From a virus: DNA of 64,000 nt. Under the pieces are notes generated by a model. The model ran no database searches. It was not told the DNA's origin and saw only the letters and a list, made by a program, of their open reading frames with translations. Shown here one piece after another: positions 1 to 7,347 of the stretch (position 1 is the stretch's first letter; each line of letters starts with the position of its first letter). A program made the translations under genes and the position numbers. The stretch covers positions 1 through 64,000 of IMG/VR virus record IMGVR_UViG_3300046796_000370; one strand, 5' to 3'.

Positions 1-1
1 A

Positions 2-205
2 GGGATGAGCAGTGCAGAGAAACAGGTCATCATGAATCCATACTGGCCACCCGGTCGTATCGATGCTGCGGCGCGTGGTTACATGGTAAAGATGTTCTTA
101 GCGGAGTTATGGGACAAGTGGAGGAGGCTAGAAGGTCTAGAGGTAACACCGACTTATCACGAAGCAATTCAAGGCCACCGGCATGGGAGGAACGCAGCAG
201 AATAG
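2..205 (+). CDS. 3' end of a truncated gene, possibly a Tas (Nop-domain) protein
   Basis: An open frame runs in from the window edge and stops with TAG at 203-205. The first visible ATG is at 5, but the frame is open before it, so the true start probably lies upstream. About 66 codons are visible. The segment PGRIDAAARGYMVKMFLAEL followed by WDKWRRLEG reads as amphipathic helices rich in basic and aromatic residues. The first degenerate repeat of the array begins at 201, inside the stop codon. In TIGR-Tas loci the tas gene lies next to the array, and a basic C-terminal helix pair would suit a Nop-type RNA-binding protein, so a Tas C-terminus is the favoured guess. No catalytic motif is visible in this fragment, so the class (Nop only, HNH or RuvC) cannot be told. 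Confidence 0.45.
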   Translation, partial: GMSSAEKQVIMNPYWPPGRIDAAARGYMVKMFLAELWDKWRRLEGLEVTPTYHEAIQGHRHGRNAAE

Positions 206-1470
206 CCAAAGTTGGTTAGAAACCCATAGGAACGAAGCGAGCCATACCGGATGAGCAACCCAGTGAGGCACAGCGAGCCATCAGAGGTTAGAAACCCACA
301 ATCATGCAAGCGAGCCAGAGGTTGGTAGAAACCCCAAGACGGTGAGCGAGCCATCAGGAGTAAGAAATCCAATGGAATTTAGCGAGCCAGAAAACGAGAG
401 GACACCATCATCCTCCAGCGAGCCAGATAAACGTAGCAACCCAACCATGGCCAGCGAGCCAGAATACGAGAGAATACCAAGTTGTCCAGCGAGCCATCGA
501 GGCTAGAAACCCAAGATCACGCAAGCGAGCCATTCGACCGTAGTAATCCAAGAGAGGGAAGCGAGCCATGCTCCTGCAGAAACCCCTATCATAAGAGCGA
601 GCCAAGACATGGATAGAAACCCGTAGGAGGAAAGCGTGCCAAGGAACTCAAGAAACCTAAAGGTGATTAGCGAGCCATCTTGGATCAGTAACCCAAGCAA
701 CGTGAGCGAGCCATAAGTGGTAGGTACCCAGTCGGACAAAGCGAGCCACGTAAATCGAGAAATCCGTGATGCGTCAGCGAGCCATTGAAAGCAAGAAACC
801 CAATCGTCACGAGCGAGCCACTGCGCCAGAGCAACCCAAGCACATTCAGCGAGCCAACCAACCATAGAAACCCAGAGCCAATCAGCGTGCCATCAGTCGC
901 GAGAAACCCAATCATCGACAGCGAGCCATTGCGATCTAGTAACCCAGATCTGATAAGCGAGCCAGTCGACCTTAGAAAACCCATAAACCGCAAGCGCGCC
1001 ACAAATGACCAGAAACCCACGTTGCAGGAGCGTGCCATAGATTGGGTAGAAATCCATAGGAGAAAAGCGAGCCACAATACATAAGGAACCCCAGAACTCG
1101 TAGCGAGCCACGTTGTACAGAAATCCACAAGACTTAGCGGGCCTTCATCATATAGCAACCCAAATCGGCCAAGCGCGCCAAAGAAGATTAGAAACCCACG
1201 ATGCAGCAAGCGAGCCAGAAAAGCACAGAAACCCATTGGGCATCAGCGAGCCATCCGGACGTAGAAACCCACAAGTGATAAGCGAGCCAACGATATCGAG
1301 AAACCCACAACGTTGAAGCGTGCCATGTCTATCCAGTAATCCATAGATGCAGAGCGTGCTATCCACTACTAGGAATCCAATAGGAGCAAGCGAGCCATTC
1401 AAAGCTAGAAATCCAAACCACGGAAGCGTGCCATCCCATCCTAGAAACCCATCACAATAAAGCGAAAGAC
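201..1470 (+). repeat. TIGR-like array: 35 units of about 36 nt with dual short spacers
   Basis: Two conserved 9-nt boxes alternate through the region: AGCGAGCCA and AGAAACCCA. They are separated by non-conserved spacers, mostly 9 nt, range 8-10. The GCGNGCC core of the first box recurs at 237, 273, 310, 346, 382, 418, 454, 489, 525 and so on to 1426: 34 clear copies, with degenerate copies at 201 (AATAGCC) and 1462 (GCGAAAG). Successive copies are 34-37 nt apart, average 36.0. This gives 35 units and 70 spacers. The fourth base of the core varies: A in 25 copies, T in 6, C in 2, G in 1. The second box often drifts (AGCAACCCA, AGTAACCCA, AGAAATCCA). Published TIGR arrays yield 36-nt tigRNAs with two short spacers each, bound by Nop-domain Tas proteins; period and layout agree. 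The strand is assumed from the flanking genes. It is not CRISPR, because the repeats and spacers are far too short. Confidence 0.85.
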
Positions 1471-1476
1471 ACTACT

Positions 1477-1842
1477 ATGCGCCGTGAATCTAAAGGCAAC
1501 ATCATCAAGGCAGTTGTCATAGGTGCTTTAATCCCACTATCGCTAGCATCAGTGTTGTTAATCAGACAACACGCTGCATCTGTTGTGGCACCTAAGACAG
1601 CCTCTGCAAAGCCAGGAGGACCGGTGATGCCAATACCTGCTCCGGTATTTCCGGTCCCACCTCCAACCCCGGTCAAAGTTGAAATAATAACGAAATCTGA
1701 ACCTGAACTTGATCAACCGGTGGTAAGATCCAAACAGGTTATGTTGACACAACCTAATCTGGTTACTGACACAGTATGTGGAAAGTTGGGTCGCACCTAT
1801 TATACGAAGCATGGGTGGCGATACTGGCGTTGCAATAAGTAA
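1477..1842 (+). CDS. Membrane-anchored proline-rich hypothetical protein
   Basis: This 121-residue protein is not recognised. Residues 1-10 are basic, followed by one hydrophobic segment (about 11-30, AVVIGALIPLSLASVLLI) that would act as a signal anchor. A proline-rich stretch follows (about 45-70), and the C-terminus has two cysteines in the pattern C-G-K-x-G ... W-R-C. The likely topology is N-in with a short periplasmic domain. The start lies 7 nt after the last degenerate array box, so the gene leader and the array end share sequence; no strong SD is seen. It is followed by a cluster of hairpins. A link to the array is possible from position only. A small spanin-like role is an alternative but would be far from the lysis genes. 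Confidence 0.55.
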   Translation: MRRESKGNIIKAVVIGALIPLSLASVLLIRQHAASVVAPKTASAKPGGPVMPIPAPVFPVPPPTPVKVEIITKSEPELDQPVVRSKQVMLTQPNLVTDTVCGKLGRTYYTKHGWRYWRCNK

Positions 1843-1843
1843 A

Positions 1844-1956
1844 TTTGCGGGCCTCGTGGAGCCCCGCAAACGGGCCGCCCGTGCGTTTTGACTAGGGGGC
1901 GCCTAGGGTGGTACCGCCCCCTGGTAACACCGCTGTACGGGCCGTTTGCACGGCCC
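1844..1956 (+). terminator. Cluster of four GC-rich hairpins (terminator and leader region)
   Basis: Four stems follow one another. Stem 1 pairs TTTGCGGG (1844-1851) with CCCGCAAA (1863-1870). Stem 2 pairs ACGGG (1870-1874) with CCCGT (1878-1882) and is followed by GCGTTTTG, a short U-run. Stem 3 pairs AGGGGGCG (1894-1901) with CGCCCCCT (1915-1922). Stem 4 pairs GGGCCGT (1939-1945) with ACGGCCC (1950-1956). The first two can end transcription of the array and the 1477 gene. The last two lie against the next promoter and may be operators or REP-like elements. Confidence 0.55.
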
Positions 1957-1963
1957 CTTGCGC

Positions 1964-1976
1964 TCAAATGCTTTAC
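1964..1976 (+). promoter_or_regulatory. Early promoter-like element (ATGCTTTAC family), copy 1
   Basis: TCAAAT followed by GCTTTAC matches the motif found at six other sites before early genes. No TTGCA box stands at 16-17 nt here; a TTGCAC at 1946 lies closer, within stem 4 of the preceding hairpin cluster. The element lies 36 nt before the ATG at 2012, which argues against the longer frame that would start at 1946. Confidence 0.5.
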
Positions 1977-2011
1977 GGTATATGGTACTAAACACAGATA
2001 GGAGTGTCACC

Positions 2012-2788
2012 ATGGCTAATGAATTACAGACAGCATTGTCACAAGAACTGACATCTCAAGAATTGTTGGATATGGCTGAACAAGACTCTGGGGCAGGTGT
2101 CAGCTTTAAACCAGAAGACCAGTTACTCCCACTCATATATGTGCTACAAACCGGTTCACCGGCTGTTGAAAAACGAGGTGACAGTTATGTTGAAGGTGCG
2201 AACCCAGGAGACTTCTGGTTGCGCAATGCCATCATCCCCATTCGTAATGGGGAAGAAGGTATTATAGCCATCCCGGTTGAGATGGTACGCACATGGATTG
2301 AGTGGCTTCCTAACCGGGGTGGATTTGTGGCACGACATGACTCTCCGCCAGAAGACATGACTCAGCGCACTGTTCGTGGTGATGATGGCCGGGAACGACA
2401 GAGTCTCGTGCGGGGTGGTAGTGGGAACATTGTTCAAGATACCCGTGAGTTCTATCTACTGGTGGATGGTCAACCGTATGTACTCCCATGCACTGGTACG
2501 AAACATACCTTTGCGCGAAGCTGGAATATGTTATTTCATCAGTTCCTGCACCCTAAAACCGGTAACGTCATGCCAAGTTTTGCTCGCAAGTACCGTTTGA
2601 CAACGGTTCCTGCGAGCAACGCAGTGGGAAAATGGTTTGGACTCAAGTTTCAAGACCTTGGTCCAGTTACGGTGCCAGAATATCAAGCCGCCAAGACCCT
2701 TTATCAAGCTGTTCAAAAAGGAGAGAAAAGGGCAGAATCACCCACGGCCCATGCTGGTGACAGTGGAAATGACGAGATACCGTTTTAA
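2012..2788 (+). CDS. Phage protein with an SSB-type acidic tail
   Basis: The 258-residue product has no clear catalytic motif. Its C-terminus ends DSGNDEIPF, closely resembling the acidic tip of bacterial single-stranded DNA-binding protein (DDDIPF), which recruits replication and repair partners. The central part, PCTGTKHTFARSW ... SFARKYRLTTVP ... WFGLKFQ, looks like a conserved phage fold of beta strands. The start at 2012 has GGAG at 2001-2004 and lies just downstream of the promoter element; the longer frame starts inside that promoter. It heads the replication half of the genome. A single-stranded DNA-binding or recombination accessory role is inferred from the tail and the context. Confidence 0.6.
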   Translation: MANELQTALSQELTSQELLDMAEQDSGAGVSFKPEDQLLPLIYVLQTGSPAVEKRGDSYVEGANPGDFWLRNAIIPIRNGEEGIIAIPVEMVRTWIEWLPNRGGFVARHDSPPEDMTQRTVRGDDGRERQSLVRGGSGNIVQDTREFYLLVDGQPYVLPCTGTKHTFARSWNMLFHQFLHPKTGNVMPSFARKYRLTTVPASNAVGKWFGLKFQDLGPVTVPEYQAAKTLYQAVQKGEKRAESPTAHAGDSGNDEIPF

Positions 2789-2842
2789 CCCCGAGCACAG
2801 CGGGCAGGTAACCTTTACGAACTTGTAATCCATAAAAATGTG

Positions 2843-2855
2843 CGTTATGCTTTAC
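2843..2855 (+). promoter_or_regulatory. Early promoter-like element, copy 2
   Basis: CGTTAT followed by GCTTTAC, 31 nt before the ATG at 2886. The upstream -35 is weak (TTGTAA at 2823, with short spacing). It shares the ATGCTTTACGG core with copy 1. Confidence 0.5.
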
Positions 2856-2885
2856 GGCATATGCACAAACTAATGATGATGTATC

Positions 2886-3602
2886 ATGTCTAATCAGATA
2901 GGCAAATACACAATTCACCCGGCACTAGAGATATTTCCTTTGATGAAAGATATGGAATTTTATAAATTGTTGGCTAATATCAAGGAGAATAATATAAACC
3001 ATCCTATTATGATTCGTGATAATATGATTATTGATGGCCGTAGTCGAATGCGAGCTTGTTTGGAAATTAATATGGTGCCGTATGTCATAGAACTTGATTC
3101 TGCACTGGATGAGTTCGATATTATAGAATTAATTTTCAAAAATAATATTAAGCAACGAAATCTTGATGTTGGGCGACGTGCAATGATAATAGCTGAACTT
3201 TGTCAAAAGAATATACAACTTCGTAACAGACTTGCAACATATGCTAATGTTAGCCATGGCACTATGGTGAGAGCTGTAAGATTAATCAGACCAGCACATA
3301 AAAAACTTGCTGTTCTTGTGAGAGAAGAACAAATAACCTTTAATAAGGCGAATGTTCAAGCCTTTCACAATGAACAAAACCATGTTCAGGTTCAAGAAGA
3401 ACCAAAACCTCAAAAGGAACTAACCAAGACCAAAGAACCAAAGGTTTGCGCGGAGTATGTAAAAATACCTCGCAAGGAACTCATTTCTATCATTCGTAAA
3501 CTTGAGGATCTAGGGCTGAAAAATATGGCGACGATATCCATACCGTCGATTACCATAGAAGCCGGTAGACTCAGGAAATTTTACAATGATCAGAAAGAGT
3601 AG
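2886..3602 (+). CDS. ParB-like nuclease-domain protein
   Basis: This 238-residue protein has an N-terminal ParB/sulfiredoxin-type domain. Segments include a strand giving the target preference (residues about 34-48, HPIMIRDNMIIDGRSR), the conserved G-R-S-R turn, and the helix NNIKQRNLDVGRRAMIIAEL typical of ParB-like proteins. A helix-turn-helix-like stretch (about 115-135) follows, then a charged linker (about 165-190) and a short C-terminal domain. Family members bind DNA, and some have nuclease or CTPase activity. The gene is clearly AT-richer than its neighbours, with many AAT, ATT and ATA codons, which suggests separate acquisition. It follows promoter copy 2; no strong SD was seen. Confidence 0.65.
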   Translation: MSNQIGKYTIHPALEIFPLMKDMEFYKLLANIKENNINHPIMIRDNMIIDGRSRMRACLEINMVPYVIELDSALDEFDIIELIFKNNIKQRNLDVGRRAMIIAELCQKNIQLRNRLATYANVSHGTMVRAVRLIRPAHKKLAVLVREEQITFNKANVQAFHNEQNHVQVQEEPKPQKELTKTKEPKVCAEYVKIPRKELISIIRKLEDLGLKNMATISIPSITIEAGRLRKFYNDQKE

Positions 3603-3604
3603 CG

Positions 3605-3636
3605 CCTGGGAACACGTTTCTATGTTCCCTACCAGG
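3605..3636 (+). promoter_or_regulatory. Hairpin overlapping the Shine-Dalgarno of the next gene
   Basis: GGGAACA (3608-3614) pairs with TGTTCCC (3623-3629) around an 8-nt loop. CCT at 3605-3607 can extend the stem to AGG at 3634-3636, which is the start of the SD AGGGAG (3634-3639) for the ATG at 3647. There is no U-run, so translational control is more likely than termination. Confidence 0.4.
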
Positions 3637-3646
3637 GAGTAATCCT

Positions 3647-4528
3647 ATGTTTAAGTTGCTTGAATCAACATCCGGGACCCTTACTCCAGAGATTGCAGTA
3701 AGGTTTGAGACGATGACACCGTCTCCAACTGAGCGAGATCTGAGTGAGGGCCGGGTAGAGTATTTGCTTGAAAGGGCAAATGCGGGGCTTCTTGTTCCGT
3801 TCAACTTTGCTTGTGCAGAAGTAGGTGCTGACGTGTTTCGAGTTAACGGGCAGCACAGTTGCGCGATGCTAAAGAAACTGGGTGGTAAATTCCCATCCGA
3901 TTTGAGGGTGCACATTGACAGGTATCGATGTGAAACCATGGACGATCTGGCAATCTTGTTTAGGCAGCTAGATGGTAGGCAATCGAGCCGCACATCGCTC
4001 GATGTTTCTGGAGCATATCAAGGCTTGCAACCTGATCTAAAGAGTGTTCCCAAGCCTATCGCTAAGCTTGCAGTTGAAGGAATTGTTTGGTATAAGCGAA
4101 CAGTGGAAGGCATTAAAAAGCTGACTACTAGTGATCAAGCATACGCTATGTTGCAGGATACTGACTTGCATCCGTTCTTTCTTTGGATCGGAAATGGCCA
4201 CATTCTGTCGAGTAAAACGAGAGAATGTAAGAACATACCGGTTGTAGCTGCTATGTTCGCTACTTTCCAAAAAGACCAAATGAACGCACAAGATTTTTGG
4301 AAAGATGTGTGCAAAGGTGGTGTAGAAATCGACGGTGACCCAGCCACAGCGTTGGATGAGTTCTTGGTGCTGGTGCTGGAAAAGAAATTTAAGACAACCC
4401 TTCCACCTGCCCAGATTTACCAAGGATGCATCTTTGCCTGGAATGCTTTCTGTGGGAATAAAACCATTAAAGATGTTAAGTATGGTACGAATAAAGGGTT
4501 CCTCGAGCTAGAAGAAAAGCATGCTTGA
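3647..4528 (+). CDS. Conserved phage protein with an NGQHS motif (DGQHR/ParB-like)
   Basis: The product has 293 residues. The N-terminal third contains YLLERANAGLLVPFNF and then FRVNGQHSCAMLKKL. This resembles the DGQHR signature of ParB/DndB-type proteins but with NGQHS. The remainder is helical and unrecognised. The SD AGGGAG (3634-3639) sets the start. The 3' end overlaps the helicase gene by 8 nt, so the two are translationally linked. DGQHR proteins occur in DNA modification and regulation loci, so a DNA-related role is plausible. The family assignment is tentative. Confidence 0.5.
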   Translation: MFKLLESTSGTLTPEIAVRFETMTPSPTERDLSEGRVEYLLERANAGLLVPFNFACAEVGADVFRVNGQHSCAMLKKLGGKFPSDLRVHIDRYRCETMDDLAILFRQLDGRQSSRTSLDVSGAYQGLQPDLKSVPKPIAKLAVEGIVWYKRTVEGIKKLTTSDQAYAMLQDTDLHPFFLWIGNGHILSSKTRECKNIPVVAAMFATFQKDQMNAQDFWKDVCKGGVEIDGDPATALDEFLVLVLEKKFKTTLPPAQIYQGCIFAWNAFCGNKTIKDVKYGTNKGFLELEEKHA

Positions 4529-6071
4529 CCCCACCATCTTCCTCGGTCCCCCGGGAACGGGGAAGACCACCACGTTACTAGACACCGTGCTCCTAGAAAT
4601 GGAGCGCGGTATTCCACCTGACCGTATTGGGTTTTTCACATTTACCCGACGTGGAGTGGAGGAGGCTATTTCGCGTGCTAGTATGCGATTTAATCTGCCT
4701 CGCTCTGCATTCAGATATTTCAACACACTTCACAGTGCGGCATTCAGACACTTGGGCCTGACTACTGATCAAGTAATGGTTGGGAATAAAATACGTGAAT
4801 TTGGCTCCACGTATGGGCACGATATCCACGGAGGTCAATCATTTGATGATGGGATATATACCAGTTTCTATGGAGATGATTTAGTGCTATTCCTAGAAAA
4901 TCTATCTAGGATAACACTAACACCGGTTGAGATTGTCTTTCATCAATATGATTACATGTTTCCAAATGTTCAACATGCGTGGCAGGTGATAAAAGATTAC
5001 CGGGAATATAAAGAGAAAAATAAGCTTCTTGATTTCACAGATATGTTGGAACATTTTATTAAACAAGAAGACCCTCCCCGGTTAGAAGTTGTAATGGTGG
5101 ATGAGGCTCAAGATCTTAGTGAATTACAATGGTGTATGGTGGAACATTTATGCAGATCTGCTAAGCGTATCTACATTGCTGGTGACGATGACCAGACTAT
5201 TTTCACTTGGGCAGGAGCATCAGAGAAATTTATCAGTATGCCAGGAGCAGCACAAGTTTTGAAGCAGAGCTACCGTGTCCCAGGCAAAGTGCATGATCTT
5301 GCGAATAAGATTATTCGCAAGGTCATCAACAGACGTGAAAAGGTCTGGTTGCCAAGGGATGCTGAAGGCAGTTATAGTATCGTTAATGGAATAGCAGAGC
5401 TAAGCCCTAGAGATCTGAACGCCCAAGAGAGCGTTATGCTTTTAGGGCGTACAGTGAAAATGTTAAGGAAGAAGTTCGTACCGTATTGCCGACATTTTGG
5501 CTTATTATATCGTTACTTCGATGCTAACAGCATCAAACCATCGATTGCCAAAGCAATCACAGCTTGGCGTGAATTGCAAGACGGTAGGTCAATACCATCG
5601 CCCCAGATCGTCTCAATTTACAATCTACTTCCGTCGGAAGGACATGGTAAAAAGCCTGGAGTTGCATATGGCTACAAAACCCGGCTCAATAGTATTTCCG
5701 ATCAAAAAGATCCTCCACATTTTAATCTGCAACAATTAAAGGATAACTATGGGCTATTGGCAGAGGGACCGTGGGAAGAGTTGTTTGTACAAATTACACC
5801 AGAAGAGATAACCTATTTCAAAAAGGTATTGGCCAATGGATTTCATCTTGGTGACAAGCCAAAGATTCATATCTCTACTATACACCGCGTTAAGGGAGGG
5901 CAGGCCAACACGGTCGTACTGCTGTCTGATACGGCAAAGCCATCGGAGCAGTTTGCGAGTAATATAGAAGAAGAAACGAGGGTGTTCTACACGGGGATTA
6001 CACGAACGTACCAAGATCTTATCGTTATAGCTCCAGAAAAGAAATACCACTTTGGAGGATTGTTTGAATGA
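4521..6071 (+). CDS. UvrD/Rep-like SF1 DNA helicase
   Basis: The 516-residue product has the full set of superfamily 1A motifs. Walker A is GPPGTGKT at residues 9-16. Motif Ia is FFTFTRRGVEEA. Motif II is DEAQD at 194-198. Motif III is AGDDDQTIFTWAGA, motif IV is QSYRVPG, motif V is STIHRVKGGQA, and motif VI is RVFYTGITR. These couple ATP hydrolysis to DNA unwinding; the short length is nearer to phage Dda/UvrD-like enzymes than to host UvrD. It overlaps the upstream gene by 8 nt and the downstream gene by 4 nt (ATGA), so it belongs to one operon. Its likely role is replication or recombination. Confidence 0.92.
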   Translation: MLDPTIFLGPPGTGKTTTLLDTVLLEMERGIPPDRIGFFTFTRRGVEEAISRASMRFNLPRSAFRYFNTLHSAAFRHLGLTTDQVMVGNKIREFGSTYGHDIHGGQSFDDGIYTSFYGDDLVLFLENLSRITLTPVEIVFHQYDYMFPNVQHAWQVIKDYREYKEKNKLLDFTDMLEHFIKQEDPPRLEVVMVDEAQDLSELQWCMVEHLCRSAKRIYIAGDDDQTIFTWAGASEKFISMPGAAQVLKQSYRVPGKVHDLANKIIRKVINRREKVWLPRDAEGSYSIVNGIAELSPRDLNAQESVMLLGRTVKMLRKKFVPYCRHFGLLYRYFDANSIKPSIAKAITAWRELQDGRSIPSPQIVSIYNLLPSEGHGKKPGVAYGYKTRLNSISDQKDPPHFNLQQLKDNYGLLAEGPWEELFVQITPEEITYFKKVLANGFHLGDKPKIHISTIHRVKGGQANTVVLLSDTAKPSEQFASNIEEETRVFYTGITRTYQDLIVIAPEKKYHFGGLFE

Positions 6072-6460
6072 CTAAAAAGCCCATACTCTGCCTCGATTTC
6101 GATGGGTGCATACATTCATACTCTTCTGGTTGGAAAGGGGATGAAGTAATATCAGACCCACCGGTACCGGGGATATTTGATTGGTTAGAAGCTGCACTCA
6201 TATATTTTGAAATACATGTGTATTCCAGTCGATCAAAAACATATCAAGGTAGGGTTGCGATGCAAACCTATATTAGAAAACATGCAGGCCCCCATAGTAC
6301 AATCGCAGCACGACTGTACTATGCTAACGAAAAGCCTCATGCATTCTTAACTATCGATGACCGGTGCATGAGGTTTGATGGAGACTGGCATAACCCTATG
6401 TTTGACCCGCAAACATTGCTAAAATTTGTGCCGTGGTATAAGAAACAGGTGTCTTCATGA
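6068..6460 (+). CDS. HAD-superfamily phosphatase
   Basis: The 130-residue protein opens with CLDFDGCIHSY, the HAD motif I (DxDG) in which the first Asp is the phosphoryl acceptor. YSSRS near residue 57 serves as motif II. LTIDDRC near residue 97 supplies the acidic motif IV. It has no large cap domain, so a small phosphate monoester or a DNA or protein end could be the substrate. It overlaps its neighbours by 4 nt on both sides and leads the putative base-modification cluster, where a nucleotide or sugar phosphatase would fit. Confidence 0.8.
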   Translation: MTKKPILCLDFDGCIHSYSSGWKGDEVISDPPVPGIFDWLEAALIYFEIHVYSSRSKTYQGRVAMQTYIRKHAGPHSTIAARLYYANEKPHAFLTIDDRCMRFDGDWHNPMFDPQTLLKFVPWYKKQVSS

Positions 6461-7347
6461 CCTTGGTTGATATAAAAGATCCAATTGAACGGTTTGTCGC
6501 TTTTATTTATGAGCGTGAAGCCATACGTGTGCGGCGTGAACGTGGAGATCCATGGCCATGGACAAGTGAGACCATACTCCAACAATACCGGTTCACTAAT
6601 ATAAATAGGGAAAATGATAAGGTATCAAAACATTACCAAAAGACTATCCGAGATCATTATGGCGAAGAATCTGCTGTACTTCCAGCCACTATGTTGTATC
6701 GTTGGTTTAATCGACCAGAAACTTGTGATGCATTCTTTAGTCAGCCAGATATGTTGAGTAATCTGACTGTATTTGAAAAATATCTCATAGATCGTGATTG
6801 GCCCATATTAATCTGTTGTTTAGATAAATTACCAACTCCTCATGTAACTGGAGCGTATATTATTAATGGAATGCCTGGTTATTCTAAAGGACAAGGGGTG
6901 CTCGCATATTTTCATGAATGGTGCAAGAAACCATGGCTCACACAATGGGAAGTATGGCGCAAAAATCCACCGCTATTAGCTGAAATAGATGAATGGATAA
7001 ACGGGGAGGGGTTAGGTTCGTTTATGAGAGCCCAGATTGTGGCCGATTTGAAGTATCTACCATGTATGCCCACTGTACCCGACTGGTGGACATGGGCTGC
7101 GCCTGGGCCTGGAAGTATGCGCGGGTTGAATATCGTACTTGGTAGGTCAATGGATCAGTCATGGGCCAAGGGCGAATGGTTAATGGAACTCAACCGGTTA
7201 AGTGCTATTGTGAATCCAAGACTTGAAGAATTAGAAATTAATAGACTGCACAACCAAGATCTCCAAAATTGTCTTTGTGAGTTCAGCAAGTTCACTAAGG
7301 TAGCTACCGGGGTCGGGCGTCCAAGACAGGTGTTCAGACATGTATGA
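6457..7347 (+). CDS. DNA base hypermodification protein (aGPT-Pplase/HMUDK-helical type)
   Basis: The 296-residue product carries the signature of a phage family tied to thymine hypermodification. It has IYEREAIRVRRERGDPWPWT, then ILQQYRFTNINRENDK, a central VTGAYII, the pair FMRAQIVADLKY and PGPGSMRGLN, and the C-terminal CEFSKF ... GVGRPRQVF. This alpha-helical, glycosylase-like fold is known from the alpha-glutamyl/putrescinyl thymine pyrophosphorylase and 5-hydroxymethyl-dU DNA kinase groups, which act on modified bases in DNA. A P-loop kinase partner is not visible in this window. It overlaps the HAD gene by 4 nt and the glycosyltransferase-like gene by 8 nt. The family call is from memory of the motifs, so the exact clade is uncertain. 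Confidence 0.75.
   Translation: MTLVDIKDPIERFVAFIYEREAIRVRRERGDPWPWTSETILQQYRFTNINRENDKVSKHYQKTIRDHYGEESAVLPATMLYRWFNRPETCDAFFSQPDMLSNLTVFEKYLIDRDWPILICCLDKLPTPHVTGAYIINGMPGYSKGQGVLAYFHEWCKKPWLTQWEVWRKNPPLLAEIDEWINGEGLGSFMRAQIVADLKYLPCMPTVPDWWTWAAPGPGSMRGLNIVLGRSMDQSWAKGEWLMELNRLSAIVNPRLEELEINRLHNQDLQNCLCEFSKFTKVATGVGRPRQVFRHV

Noticed and set aside
169-1402. Long minus-strand frames and a plus frame across the array, reading as W-L-A/W-V-S or G-F-L/G-S-L repeat proteins.
   Set aside because: All three minus frames are nearly open because the two boxes lack stop codons; none spans the array, unit length varies by 1-2 nt, which breaks any frame, and no SD is present.
201-1470. CRISPR array.
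   Set aside because: Repeats of 9 nt and spacers of 8-10 nt, with two alternating box types, are incompatible with CRISPR repeats and spacers.
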